Source of the DNA: an uncultured Bacteroidales bacterium
GTDB taxonomy: Bacteria; Bacteroidota; Bacteroidia; Bacteroidales; UBA932
Length of the DNA: 64,000 nt
Reading direction: 5' to 3'
Assembly (NCBI GenBank): GCA_944323445.1
Contig: CALUSM010000001.1
Coordinates: 62,001-126,000 of the forward strand
The notes under the pieces: generated by a model
Seen by the model: the letters and a program-made list of their open reading frames with translations, nothing else
Database searches by the model: none
Told to the model about the DNA's origin: nothing
Position numbers and translations under genes: made by a program
Part shown: piece by piece, positions 41,747-50,486 of the stretch
How the letters are laid out: each line of letters opens with the position of its first letter
Position numbering within the stretch: the first letter of the stretch is position 1

Positions 41747-42778
41747 ATGGCAATTTTAGCATTTCAGAAACCGGACAAAGTAATAATGCTCGAATCGACC
41801 GACACTTTCGGAAAGTTCGAGTTCCGCCCGCTGGAACCCGGATACGGGATTACAATAGGCAATGCCCTGCGCAGAGTCCTGTTGTCCTCGTTGGAGGGAT
41901 TTGCCATCACATCCGTCAGGATTGAAGGGGTGAGTCATGAGTTTGACACAATCCCTGGAGTTATTGAGAGTGTAGTAGACATCATTCTGAATCTCAAGCA
42001 GGTACGTTTTAAAAGAGAGGTCAAGGAAGAGGAGTCCGAGACAGTCAGCTTCACCGTTACCGGCAAGCAGGAGTTCACAGCCGAGGATATATCCAAGAAT
42101 CTGTGCAACTTCTCGGTCCTCAATCCCGGGCTGCACATCTGCGCCATGGAGCCTACCGTGAAGCTCGTAGTCGAGCTTCATATCGGCAAGGGCCGCGGAT
42201 ATGTCCCCTCGGATGAGAACAAAGTTGACTCGGCCCCCCTGGGCACAATACCGATCGACTCGATTTTCACGCCTATCAAGAACGTCAACTACTCGGTAGA
42301 GGACTATCGCGTAGAGCAGAAGACTGACTACGACAAGCTGAATCTCGAGATCACTACAGACGGTTCCATCCATCCCAAGGATGCCCTGACCGAGGCCGCC
42401 AAGATACTCATCTACCACTTCATGCTCTTCTCCGATGAGAAAATCTCCCTCGAGACCCCTCCTGAGAAGAGCGCTCCCGAGGCACTTGACGAGGAGGCAC
42501 TCCGCATGAGGCACCTGCTGCTGACCAAACTCTCCGACATGGAGCTCTCCGTGAGGGCTTTGAACTGTCTGAAAGCAGCCGACATCGAGACATTTGCCGA
42601 TCTGGTTTCCCACCAGAGGTCAGAGCTCATCCGCTTCAGGAACTTCGGTAAGAAGTCCATGAACGAGATAGACGTTCTGATGGACCGTGTGAAGCTCAAC
42701 TTCGGCATGGATGTCAGCAAATACAATATTGAAGTTAAAAAGAAGAAAACAGACGTAGAAAACAATGAGGCACAATAG
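41747..42778 (+). CDS. rpoA: RNA polymerase alpha subunit
   Basis: The 343-residue protein has an N-terminal dimerisation domain ([36 protein letters not shown]) and a C-terminal DNA-binding domain after a linker ([44 protein letters not shown]). A Lys/Glu-rich tail of about 20 residues extends past the usual end. The last 14 bases overlap rplQ. Confidence 0.98.
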   Translation: MAILAFQKPDKVIMLESTDTFGKFEFRPLEPGYGITIGNALRRVLLSSLEGFAITSVRIEGVSHEFDTIPGVIESVVDIILNLKQVRFKREVKEEESETVSFTVTGKQEFTAEDISKNLCNFSVLNPGLHICAMEPTVKLVVELHIGKGRGYVPSDENKVDSAPLGTIPIDSIFTPIKNVNYSVEDYRVEQKTDYDKLNLEITTDGSIHPKDALTEAAKILIYHFMLFSDEKISLETPPEKSAPEALDEEALRMRHLLLTKLSDMELSVRALNCLKAADIETFADLVSHQRSELIRFRNFGKKSMNEIDVLMDRVKLNFGMDVSKYNIEVKKKKTDVENNEAQ

Positions 42779-43244
42779 GACAATCAATCATTTAGGACGC
42801 AAGAGCGGTCACCGCAAGTCGATGCTGGCCAACATGGCCTGCTCTCTCATCCTCCACAAGAGGATCGAGACCACCGTCGCCAAGGCTAAAGCACTGAGAG
42901 TGTATGTAGAGCCCCTGATCACCAAGTCGAAGGACGACTCCACCCACTCCCGCCGTACTGTCTTCGCTTACCTGAAGCAGAAAGAGGCCGTGACAGAGCT
43001 CTTCCGCAACGTGGCTCCCAAGATCGCCGACCGTCCCGGCGGATACACACGCATCATCAAGACCGGTTTCCGTCAGGGTGACGCTGCAGACATGGCGTTC
43101 ATCGAGCTGGTAGACTTCAACGAGGCAGCCCTCGGCACATCGAAGGCAGCCGAGAAGAAGACCGCTACCCGCCGCAGCCGCAGGAAATCCGCTCCCAAGG
43201 CGGAGTCCGCACCTGCCGAGGCAGAGACATCCAAGGCCGAATAG
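42765..43244 (+). CDS. rplQ: 50S ribosomal protein L17
   Basis: The 159-residue protein starts [29 protein letters not shown], the conserved L17 start, which fixes the ATG at 42765 inside the rpoA coding end. Core L17 is about 120 residues. The last 40 residues are an Ala/Lys/Glu-rich extension ([19 protein letters not shown]). It ends the operon, and a terminator follows. Confidence 0.97.
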   Translation: MRHNRTINHLGRKSGHRKSMLANMACSLILHKRIETTVAKAKALRVYVEPLITKSKDDSTHSRRTVFAYLKQKEAVTELFRNVAPKIADRPGGYTRIIKTGFRQGDAADMAFIELVDFNEAALGTSKAAEKKTATRRSRRKSAPKAESAPAEAETSKAE

Positions 43245-43268
43245 GTCCGTAGACTGAGCACAGAAAAG

Positions 43269-43301
43269 AGGATGACGGAACAGTTTCGTCATCCTTTTTT
43301 T
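43269..43301 (+). terminator. Rho-independent terminator of the ribosomal operon
   Basis: AGGATGACG pairs with CGTCATCCT around loop GAACAGTTT and is followed by a run of T residues. It lies 25 bases after the rplQ stop. Confidence 0.92.
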
Positions 43302-43332
43302 ATGTTTAATGATGATTTTAAAAAAATATTGC

Positions 43333-43340
43333 TATTTTTG
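43333..43340 (+). promoter_or_regulatory. -7 box (TATTTTTG) for the second FnIII lipoprotein
   Basis: TATTTTTG matches TAnnTTTG and gives a leader of about 78 bases. No AAACGTACGTTT palindrome is present here, unlike the paralogue's control region. Confidence 0.5.
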
Positions 43341-43424
43341 TTACGAATTTTAAACCCGGATGCAGCATTTCAGGAAGATGGTGCATCTAATAATTTAACT
43401 TAATATTTAAAACCAAAAAACACA

Positions 43425-44735
43425 ATGAAAAGAGTTTTTTACGGCGCTATGATCGCCTTGATGGCTACCGCCTTCCTTACCTCCTGCGAAGAAGAGGCGA
43501 AAAAACCTGCAGAGCCTGTTGCGCTCGATGCCCCTACCCTTACTGTTGCAGAACAGACAGAGACATCCTTTATGGTGATATGGGATCTGGTAGAGAATGC
43601 TGTTTCCTACACCTACACCATTGATAACGGAGCCGAGCAGAGCACTACCAATGAGTCTGCAGAGTTCACAGACCTTACTGCCGGTACAACCTATACCGTC
43701 AAAGTAAAGGCCGTGGCTGCTGAGGACAGTGAATATCTCGATTCTCAGTGGGCAACTCTGTCTGTCACCACACTCGAAGGCGAGGATCCTGTGGTGGAGC
43801 CTCAGAAGCTCGATACTCCTGAGCTCTCTATCGAGCAGCAGGGTGAGAACCTGGTAATCTCCTGGTCAGCTGTTGAGAACGCTGCTTCTTACAGGTATGT
43901 GCTGGATCAGGAGGCTCCTGCTACTACAGAGGAGCTTTCAGTAACCTTTGCTATGGCTGATCTTGCTGTCGGCGAGCACTCTGTCTCTGTAACAGCTCTC
44001 CCTGAGGAGGGTTCCGAGGAATTCCTTGAGTCAGATCCCGCTACCGGCAACTTCACAATCTCCGGCGGCACTCCTGACGCTGATTTCTCCGAGTGGCTCG
44101 GTACATACACCATGACCTCAACACATACACTTGAGTTCGGTGTCGATGATCAGAACTATCTTACCATGAATTACTATGATGAGCCTATTACTGCTGAGGT
44201 AAGCATCGTTGAATCCGAGGATCCCGACTATGTATATGTTTACGGTATCTCCCAGCTTTTCGATTCAGAAGGCAACGGATTCCCTCTCCTGGCTTCCCTC
44301 TTCTACGACAACTATGATCCCAACAAGACATATCTCGGAATTCTTACCGATGTGATACTCGGAGAGGACTCCGAAGGCACAGACATGATGTCCATGCCTA
44401 TCTGCGATGCAGGTGCACAGGGTCTTACTTTCGTAAGCGGCTGTCAGTATGCATTTATCATTGATCCTGAGACCATGACTACCGAGCCTTACAGCAGCCA
44501 GCTCTCGAGCGGTGCTTCGTTCACTGTAGTGGCAGTCGATGTATTCGGTCTTTCCGGAAACAGCGTAAGCATCTACCACGAGATTCCCAGCTACCTGCCT
44601 GCAGGAACCTTCTCATTCGAGAAGACCAGCTCTTCTTCGTCAGCTGCTTTCTCCCGCAGCTTCAAGGGCTTCGACAAGATCCGCGGCAGCGCTTTCGGTC
44701 TGCTTCCCTACAGCATCGCCCAGAGCTGCAGGTAG
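43425..44735 (+). CDS. FnIII-domain lipoprotein (paralogue of the gene at 18898)
   Basis: The 436-residue lipoprotein has lipobox LTSC (Cys near residue 21). Two FnIII-like repeats follow (SFMVIWDLVENAVSYTYTID near 48 and NLVISWSAVENAASYRYVLD near 142), against one in the paralogue. The C-terminal region, with LGTYTMTSTHTLEFGVDD near 225 and IYHEIPSYLPAGTFSFEKTSS near 386, aligns with the other protein. Function is unknown; surface exposure is likely. It is monocistronic between two similar terminators. Confidence 0.85.
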   Translation: MKRVFYGAMIALMATAFLTSCEEEAKKPAEPVALDAPTLTVAEQTETSFMVIWDLVENAVSYTYTIDNGAEQSTTNESAEFTDLTAGTTYTVKVKAVAAEDSEYLDSQWATLSVTTLEGEDPVVEPQKLDTPELSIEQQGENLVISWSAVENAASYRYVLDQEAPATTEELSVTFAMADLAVGEHSVSVTALPEEGSEEFLESDPATGNFTISGGTPDADFSEWLGTYTMTSTHTLEFGVDDQNYLTMNYYDEPITAEVSIVESEDPDYVYVYGISQLFDSEGNGFPLLASLFYDNYDPNKTYLGILTDVILGEDSEGTDMMSMPICDAGAQGLTFVSGCQYAFIIDPETMTTEPYSSQLSSGASFTVVAVDVFGLSGNSVSIYHEIPSYLPAGTFSFEKTSSSSSAAFSRSFKGFDKIRGSAFGLLPYSIAQSCR

Positions 44736-44757
44736 TCCGGCCATTGCGGTTTAAAAC

Positions 44758-44793
44758 AAAGAGGATGATCCCTTCGGAGGTCATCCTCTTTTT
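44758..44793 (+). terminator. Rho-independent terminator of the FnIII lipoprotein
   Basis: AAAGAGGATGA pairs with TCATCCTCTTT around an interior TCCCTTCGGAGG, ending in TTTTTAT. The stem shares AGGATGA/TCATCCT with the terminator at 43269-43301. Confidence 0.88.
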
Positions 44794-44808
44794 ATAACAT
44801 TTGTTCTC

Positions 44809-45624
44809 ATGAATGTAGACAAAGACTGCACGGTGCTTTCTCTCGGCTCATGTTTTTCCGATGAGGTGGGGAAGAGAATGTCTGCCGAGGGGCTGAATGT
44901 GTGCTGTAATCCTTTCGGAGTGCTGTACAACCCGGCTTCTATTGCCTCTTCTCTGCTGCGGCTTGCTGAGGGCAGGCCTTTCACTGCTGAAGACGTTATT
45001 CCCAGGGATACCAATCCGGTCAGGGAAGGTCGGCGTCGGAAAGCCGTGTCGCCGGAGCACCGGCCCATTGCCCCTGACGGCGGGGGTTACGTTTCGTTCT
45101 GGCATCACGGATCTTTTGCACGGAAGACTCCGGAGGAATTTCTGGAGCACGCCAACGCAGTCCTTGCAACAGCCTCGGAAACACTCCGTCGGGCCCGTAC
45201 TGTCATCATCACATTCGGTACCGCATGGGTGTTCCGCCATCTGGAGCGGGACATCATCGTATCGAACTGCCATAAGCATCCGGCATGGGAGTTCAGCCGC
45301 GAACGCCTCACGGTCGGGGATATCGTTACTCTCTGGGCTCCGATTCTCGAGAGATTCAGCGACAGGCACTTCATTCTGACAGTCTCTCCCATCCGGCACC
45401 TGAAGGACGGCCTGCACGGCAATCAGCTCTCCAAGGCCATCCTCCTTCTGGCCGAAGATATTCTCGTCAGGACGTACTCCAACGTTGAGTATTTCCCTTC
45501 TTACGAGATAGTTCTCGACGAGCTCCGCGACCGCACGTGGTTCGAGGCCGACGGCGTGCATCCTACCGGGGCCGCTGTTGACATCGTATGGGACCACTTT
45601 AAGAATGCCGTGCAGATTTTGTAG
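44809..45624 (+). CDS. GSCFA domain protein
   Basis: The 271-residue protein has the name-giving motif LSLGSCFSDEVG near residues 11-22, then NPFGVLYNP near 34, FGTAWVF near 135, SPIRHLKDG near 201 and FEADGVHPT near 250. The GSC and DxxH pattern suggests an SGNH-like hydrolase fold. The family is common in Bacteroidetes; substrate is unknown. The N-terminus is short compared with typical members (usually about 20-30 residues before GSC), yet no earlier start is available outside the preceding terminator. Confidence 0.85.
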   Translation: MNVDKDCTVLSLGSCFSDEVGKRMSAEGLNVCCNPFGVLYNPASIASSLLRLAEGRPFTAEDVIPRDTNPVREGRRRKAVSPEHRPIAPDGGGYVSFWHHGSFARKTPEEFLEHANAVLATASETLRRARTVIITFGTAWVFRHLERDIIVSNCHKHPAWEFSRERLTVGDIVTLWAPILERFSDRHFILTVSPIRHLKDGLHGNQLSKAILLLAEDILVRTYSNVEYFPSYEIVLDELRDRTWFEADGVHPTGAAVDIVWDHFKNAVQIL

Positions 45625-45643
45625 AAGATTTGTAGAAAAATGC

Positions 45644-45651
45644 TATTTTTG
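45644..45651 (+). promoter_or_regulatory. -7 box (TATTTTTG) for the SDR dehydrogenase
   Basis: TATTTTTG matches TAnnTTTG, 35 bases before the ATG at 45687. A TTTG at 45618-45621 is a possible -33 at 22 bp, slightly long. Confidence 0.5.
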
Positions 45652-45686
45652 CCGTTTAGAAAACACTTAATAAAACAATAAAGGAT

Positions 45687-46640
45687 ATGAAACGCATATT
45701 AGTAATCGGTGCAGGCGGACAGATCGGAACAGAGCTGGTTCCCCACCTTCAGAAAGTCTATGGCCATGACAACGTCATCGGTGCTGACCTCAAGGACGAG
45801 GCAGTAGCCAAAATCGGCACATACGCCAGGGCCATCAAGCTCGATGCCCTCGACTTCAACGCTTTCGGTCAAGCCGTAAAGGACAATAACATTGACGCTA
45901 TCTTCAACCTCGTCGCTCTCCTCTCGGCCACCGGTGAGAAGAACCCCGAACTCGCATGGAAGATCAATATGGGCGCACTGGTCAACTCCCTGACCCTCGC
46001 CAAGGAGTTCAAGACTGCAGTGTTCACCCCCAGTTCCATCGGAGCGTTCGGCGAAAGCACTCCTCACGACATGACTCCCCAGGATACGGTCATGAGGCCC
46101 GACACCATCTACGGCGTGTGCAAGGTGACCGGTGAGCTCCTCTCCGACTACTACTACCACCGTTTCGGTGTAGACGCCAGGAGCGTGCGTTTCCCCGGCA
46201 TTATCTCCAACGGCTGCCTGCCCGGCGGCGGTACCACCGACTACGCGGTGGAGGTCTTCTACGAGATACTCAAGACCGGACACTACACCTGCCCTATTCC
46301 CGAGGATTCCTACATGGACATGCTCTACATGCCTGACGCACTGAATGCAGTGGTACAGCTGATGGAAGCCGACCCTTCCAGGCTGAAACACCGCAACAGC
46401 TTCAACATCACATGCATGAGCTTCTGCCCGAAGGAACTCTTCGCCAAGATTAAGGAGCGCATTCCTTCGGCCACTTTCGACTACAACGTAGACCCTGTGA
46501 AGGCCGCCATCGCCGATTCATGGCCCAACATGATGGATGACAGCTGCGCCCGCGAGGAGTGGGGCTGGAATCCCCAGTGGCACATCGACGCCATGGTGGA
46601 CGACATGCTCAAGGCTGTCGGAGCCAAGCTCGGAAAGTAG
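45687..46640 (+). CDS. SDR-type L-threonine 3-dehydrogenase / NAD-dependent epimerase family protein
   Basis: The 317-residue extended SDR protein has the nucleotide-binding GAGGQIGTELVPHL at residues 8-21. The catalytic YxxxK lies in YGVCKVTGELL near 145, and SVRFPGIISNGCLPGGGTTDYAVE near 165-190 is a hallmark of SDR threonine dehydrogenases. These oxidise L-threonine to 2-amino-3-ketobutyrate. The partner kbl ligase is not seen nearby. Assignment as Tdh is likely but other sugar epimerase-like roles are possible. Confidence 0.85.
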   Translation: MKRILVIGAGGQIGTELVPHLQKVYGHDNVIGADLKDEAVAKIGTYARAIKLDALDFNAFGQAVKDNNIDAIFNLVALLSATGEKNPELAWKINMGALVNSLTLAKEFKTAVFTPSSIGAFGESTPHDMTPQDTVMRPDTIYGVCKVTGELLSDYYYHRFGVDARSVRFPGIISNGCLPGGGTTDYAVEVFYEILKTGHYTCPIPEDSYMDMLYMPDALNAVVQLMEADPSRLKHRNSFNITCMSFCPKELFAKIKERIPSATFDYNVDPVKAAIADSWPNMMDDSCAREEWGWNPQWHIDAMVDDMLKAVGAKLGK

Positions 46641-46663
46641 CGGTGTGTGCTAAATGGCGGATA

Positions 46664-47308
46664 ATGAAGCATATCTCCAAGGTAATATTCGCAACGGTAC
46701 TTCTGGCAACAGTCGCCTGGAGTACCGTTGACTTGTCTGCAAGGGACCGGTCCGAAGCTCCGTTCTATCAGGGAAGCGATGTCAGGCTCACCTGGGGCTG
46801 GCTCCAGCTGGACTATCCTCAGTTCTTCTATTCGGGTCCGGCGGATTTTTCGTGGCAGTATTCCGATAATATTGCCGAATATCTGTATGATACCCGCTAT
46901 TATGGCGGTAACGGCTATCTTACCGGAGCTGTGGGCGTGACCTATTCGTACCGTTTCAGGAAGTGGTTCGAGCTCTCGGCCGTAGCCGTCTACTCGGGTT
47001 ATCACCGTTCATTTTACGATAAGTTTACAGGAGATTTCGCCTACAGGCAGAACCTGTGTTCCGTATCCATCATGCCCTACGTCCGTTTCAACTGGCTGTA
47101 CCGCGAGTGGGTACGGCTGTATTCGGGCATAGGCGTAGGCCTGTCTTTTGTAGTAGACGATGACAGGACAGGCTGTGAGCCCGGAGTCGCTCCGGCCGCT
47201 GCTGTCACGCCTTTCGGTATCGCTGTAGGGCGGAATTTCTACGGGCTTGCCGAATTGTCGCTCGGAACTACCGGTATGTTCATAGTGGGAGTTGGTTACA
47301 GATTTTAA
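46664..47308 (+). CDS. Outer membrane beta-barrel-like protein
   Basis: The 214-residue protein has a signal peptide (VIFATVLLATVAWSTVDLSA) and alternating aromatic strands ending in FIVGVGYRF, the terminal aromatic typical of outer membrane barrels. Start ATG 46664 gives the signal peptide; the longer frame upstream runs into the previous gene. It precedes a lipoprotein gene by 11 bases, so the two are probably cotranscribed and may form an envelope pair. Family is not identified. Confidence 0.75.
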   Translation: MKHISKVIFATVLLATVAWSTVDLSARDRSEAPFYQGSDVRLTWGWLQLDYPQFFYSGPADFSWQYSDNIAEYLYDTRYYGGNGYLTGAVGVTYSYRFRKWFELSAVAVYSGYHRSFYDKFTGDFAYRQNLCSVSIMPYVRFNWLYREWVRLYSGIGVGLSFVVDDDRTGCEPGVAPAAAVTPFGIAVGRNFYGLAELSLGTTGMFIVGVGYRF

Positions 47309-47319
47309 AATAGTCATAA

Positions 47320-48177
47320 ATGAGAAAGACGACATATATTTCAGCACTTCTCGCAGCGGTCCTGACGCTTGCTCCGTCCTGCCGTGTGGTTTCTTCCGAT
47401 GAACCGGAGGCCGATATAGTGCGTGAAGGTTATTTTGTCTACATGGCAGTGGCCGGTTATGTGCTGGATCCTACGCTTAAATGCCTGGATCTTACTCTCA
47501 AGGTGGACAGATATCTCAAGGCGGACGATCAATTCGAAAAATTTTATGTCCGTGGAAGACTCCTGAACGGCAGCAGTGTGCTGGTGGATGAGGAGAACTC
47601 CACGGTAAAGATTTCGTATTCCGAGGAGGAGGATTTCGAGTATCCCAGAGCTGTAGTGGTGTATTCGGATGAGTCGATACTTACTCCGGGAGCGGAATGG
47701 AGATGTACTATGGGTGGAGAGTCCGTGTATGTCCGCTGTACGGACCTCAATACATGGGACGTGATTCTGGAAACAGATTACAGCGACGGATATTACGGTA
47801 CGGTGGAGCAGTTGCGGTTTTCAGCAACGGTGTCGGATATCGGGCAGCTGGATCTGACGGAACAGACCGCCACCGATGACCAGGTGTGCCTGACCTATGC
47901 GCTGGAGACATCGGGCAGGCTGGTTCAGACGGGGACGGTAGATATGCAGAAAACATTGACGAATGTGGATTTCATGACTCTGGAGCCCACAAAAGCCACT
48001 GTAGTCCTTTATTCCGCGTATGTCTATGACGGTTCGTTCTCGCTTCACCTGGATGCCTACGGACCTGAGCAGCGCAACGAGGATATAAAAGTGACTCTCT
48101 CCGAGTCCAGATTCAATACCCGTGTGACGGTAGACTACATGGGAGAGAGGAATTACTGGATAGCGAACAGGCAATGA
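47320..48177 (+). CDS. Hypothetical lipoprotein
   Basis: The 285-residue protein has lipobox APSC (Cys near residue 21), then a beta-rich sequence with no recognised domain. It follows the barrel protein by 11 bases and overlaps tgt by 4 bases (ATGA at 48174-48177). Translational coupling to tgt is therefore likely, although a functional link is not implied. Confidence 0.75.
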   Translation: MRKTTYISALLAAVLTLAPSCRVVSSDEPEADIVREGYFVYMAVAGYVLDPTLKCLDLTLKVDRYLKADDQFEKFYVRGRLLNGSSVLVDEENSTVKISYSEEEDFEYPRAVVVYSDESILTPGAEWRCTMGGESVYVRCTDLNTWDVILETDYSDGYYGTVEQLRFSATVSDIGQLDLTEQTATDDQVCLTYALETSGRLVQTGTVDMQKTLTNVDFMTLEPTKATVVLYSAYVYDGSFSLHLDAYGPEQRNEDIKVTLSESRFNTRVTVDYMGERNYWIANRQ

Positions 48178-49304
48178 GGTTTACCCTCCTGGGAACGGAT
48201 TCCGCGTCCAATGCCCGCAGAGGCAGGATAGAGACGGACCACGGTGTGATAGAGACACCTGTCTTCATGCCGGTGGGCACTGTGGGCTCTGTCAAGGGTG
48301 TGTACCACCGGGACCTTAAATCCGATATCGGAGCGCAGATAATACTGGGGAACACGTATCATCTGTATCTTCGTCCCGGGCTGGAGACCCTCCGTATGGC
48401 GGGCGGCCTGCATAAGTTCGCCGGCTGGGACCGGCCGATACTCACGGACAGCGGCGGATTCCAGGTATTTTCCCTGGCCGACAGCCGGAAACTCACTCCG
48501 GAGGGCTGCACTTTCCGCTCGCATATCGACGGTTCGTCCCACAGCTTCACCCCGGAGAACAATGTGGATACTCAGCGCATCATCGGGGCCGACATCATCA
48601 TGGCCCTGGATGAGTGCACACCCGGTGACGCCGACAGGAATTATGCCCGCAAATCCCTGGACCTGACCGAACAGTGGCTTAAGAGGGGTATGGCCCGTTT
48701 CCGGGAGACAGAGCCGTTGTACGGATATTCACAGGCCTTTTTCCCAATAGTCCAGGGCTGTGTCTATCCGGACCTGAGGGTCGAGGCGGCCGAGAACGTA
48801 GCCTCCTATGACTGCGAGGGATATGCCATCGGCGGACTGTCCGTGGGAGAGCCTACCGAAGTTATGTATGAGATGATAGAGGCGGTGCATCCCGTCCTGC
48901 CCCAGGACCGGCCGCGCTACCTGATGGGGGTGGGAACTCCCGAAAACCTGCTGGAGGGCATAGCCCGCGGTATCGACATGTTCGACTGCGTGATGCCCAC
49001 CCGCAACGGACGCAACGGCATGCTGTTTACCTGGGAGGGGAGGATGAACATGCGTAACAGGAAGTGGGAGAGGGATTTCTCTCCGATAGATCCTCGCGGC
49101 ACGTCATTTGTTGACACTGCCTATACCAAGGCCTATCTGCGTCATCTTTTTATCGCCGGGGAGATGCTGGCAGCCCAGATAGCCAGCGAGCACAATCTGG
49201 CATTCTACCTGGATGTCGTGGCGCAGGCCAGAAAGCATATCGAGGCAGGCGATTTCCTGCCATGGAAGGAGGCTGCGGTGAAGCGCCTTCAGAACCGATT
49301 GTAG
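48174..49304 (+). CDS. tgt: Queuine tRNA-ribosyltransferase lacking zinc cysteines
   Basis: TGT swaps guanine-34 for preQ1 in GUN tRNAs. The 376-residue protein has LTDSGGFQVFSL near residue 92 (general base Asp) and FDCVMPTRNGRNGMLFTWEGRMNMRN near 270-295 (nucleophile Asp), both intact. The bacterial zinc site CxCxxC is replaced near residues 306-314 (DPRGTSFVD); a later His (SEHNLAFY) remains. The same loss seems common in Bacteroidetes, from memory. It is followed by an LptG-like gene 30 bases later. Confidence 0.95.
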   Translation: MRFTLLGTDSASNARRGRIETDHGVIETPVFMPVGTVGSVKGVYHRDLKSDIGAQIILGNTYHLYLRPGLETLRMAGGLHKFAGWDRPILTDSGGFQVFSLADSRKLTPEGCTFRSHIDGSSHSFTPENNVDTQRIIGADIIMALDECTPGDADRNYARKSLDLTEQWLKRGMARFRETEPLYGYSQAFFPIVQGCVYPDLRVEAAENVASYDCEGYAIGGLSVGEPTEVMYEMIEAVHPVLPQDRPRYLMGVGTPENLLEGIARGIDMFDCVMPTRNGRNGMLFTWEGRMNMRNRKWERDFSPIDPRGTSFVDTAYTKAYLRHLFIAGEMLAAQIASEHNLAFYLDVVAQARKHIEAGDFLPWKEAAVKRLQNRL

Positions 49305-49334
49305 AACAGACGAAGAAGAACAGGCACACTGACG

Positions 49335-50435
49335 ATGAATCTCAATACATTCAGAATACGCATACTGGACCGGTATATCATCAAGGAGTTCATAGGAACT
49401 TTCTTCGTGGCCCTGCTGCTGATCATCGTCATAGTGATTATCTTCGACATCAGCGAGAAGATAGACGACTTCGTGGACAAGGAGGCTCCCCTCCGCGCCA
49501 TCATTGTGGATTACTATCTCAATTTCATCCCGTATTTCATGAACATGTTCAGTCCGCTTTTCGTGTTCATAACGGTGATTTTCTTTACCTCGAAACTGGC
49601 CGGCAACAGCGAGATCATCGCCATGCTGTCGGGCGGCGTGAGTTTCGGGCGGTTGATGTACCCGTATTTCCTGTCCGCCCTGTTCATCGCAGTGATGAGT
49701 CTGTCGCTCAACCTGTTCGTCATACCGAGCGCCAATGAGAGGCGCCTGGCGTTCGAGGAGCAGTATATCAAAGGCCAGAAGTTCTACAACACCAACCGCA
49801 ACATTCACTATCAGATAGCTCCGGGACAGTTTGTCTATGTCGAGTCCTTCAGTACGTGGAACAATACGGCCTATAAGTTTACGCTCGAGAGCATCCGGGA
49901 CAGCCGGTTGACCCACAAGCTGACTGCCGAGAGCGCGGCATGGGACAGTACGTCAGGGGCATGGCATCTCAGAAACTACACTCTCAGGGACTACAGCACC
50001 TCGCAGCAGCAGATAGTGTCGGGCAAGGAGAAGGATACGGTCATAAGTCTTACGGTGGATGACTTCTACCGCCGGGAGAATACGGTGGAGACGCTTACGT
50101 ACAGGGAACTCGACAATCTGATAAATGTTCAGCGCATGAGGGGGGACAGCATGGTCAAATATTCCCTTATCGAGAAGCACACCCGTTTCGCGGTGCCTTT
50201 CTCCGCCTTTATCCTTACTCTTATAGGAGTATCGCTCTCCTCGAAGAAACGCCGTGGAGGCATCGGCCTGAACCTAGGAGTCGGCATCGCCCTAAGCTTC
50301 TCCTATATCCTGTTCCTGCGCTTCAGCCAGATGTTCGTCATAACCGACACCCTCCCGCCCTGGCTGGCGATGTGGCTGCCCAATATCCTGTACGCGGTGA
50401 TTGCGGCGGTCCTTTACCGCCTTGCTCCTAAATAG
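49335..50435 (+). CDS. LptF/LptG (YjgP/YjgQ) family permease
   Basis: The 366-residue permease has three N-terminal helices (FFVALLLIIVIVIIF, MNMFSPLFVFITVIFF, YFLSALFIAVMSLSLNLF), a periplasmic jellyroll-type domain (IAPGQFVYVESF), and three C-terminal helices starting FAVPFSAFILTLIGVSLSSKKRRGGIGLNLGVGI. LptF/G with LptB extract LPS from the inner membrane. tgt followed by this permease is a common Bacteroidetes pair. The second such permease lies just after alaS as part of a fusion. Confidence 0.9.
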   Translation: MNLNTFRIRILDRYIIKEFIGTFFVALLLIIVIVIIFDISEKIDDFVDKEAPLRAIIVDYYLNFIPYFMNMFSPLFVFITVIFFTSKLAGNSEIIAMLSGGVSFGRLMYPYFLSALFIAVMSLSLNLFVIPSANERRLAFEEQYIKGQKFYNTNRNIHYQIAPGQFVYVESFSTWNNTAYKFTLESIRDSRLTHKLTAESAAWDSTSGAWHLRNYTLRDYSTSQQQIVSGKEKDTVISLTVDDFYRRENTVETLTYRELDNLINVQRMRGDSMVKYSLIEKHTRFAVPFSAFILTLIGVSLSSKKRRGGIGLNLGVGIALSFSYILFLRFSQMFVITDTLPPWLAMWLPNILYAVIAAVLYRLAPK

Positions 50436-50451
50436 TGTGTATTATTTATTG

Positions 50452-50459
50452 TATATTTG
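50452..50459 (+). promoter_or_regulatory. -7 box (TATATTTG) for alaS
   Basis: TATATTTG matches TAnnTTTG, 27 bases before the ATG at 50487. The frame's earlier TTG at 50457 lies inside this box. Confidence 0.6.
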
Positions 50460-50486
50460 CGATTTTGTACTGATCAGCTACGCTAT

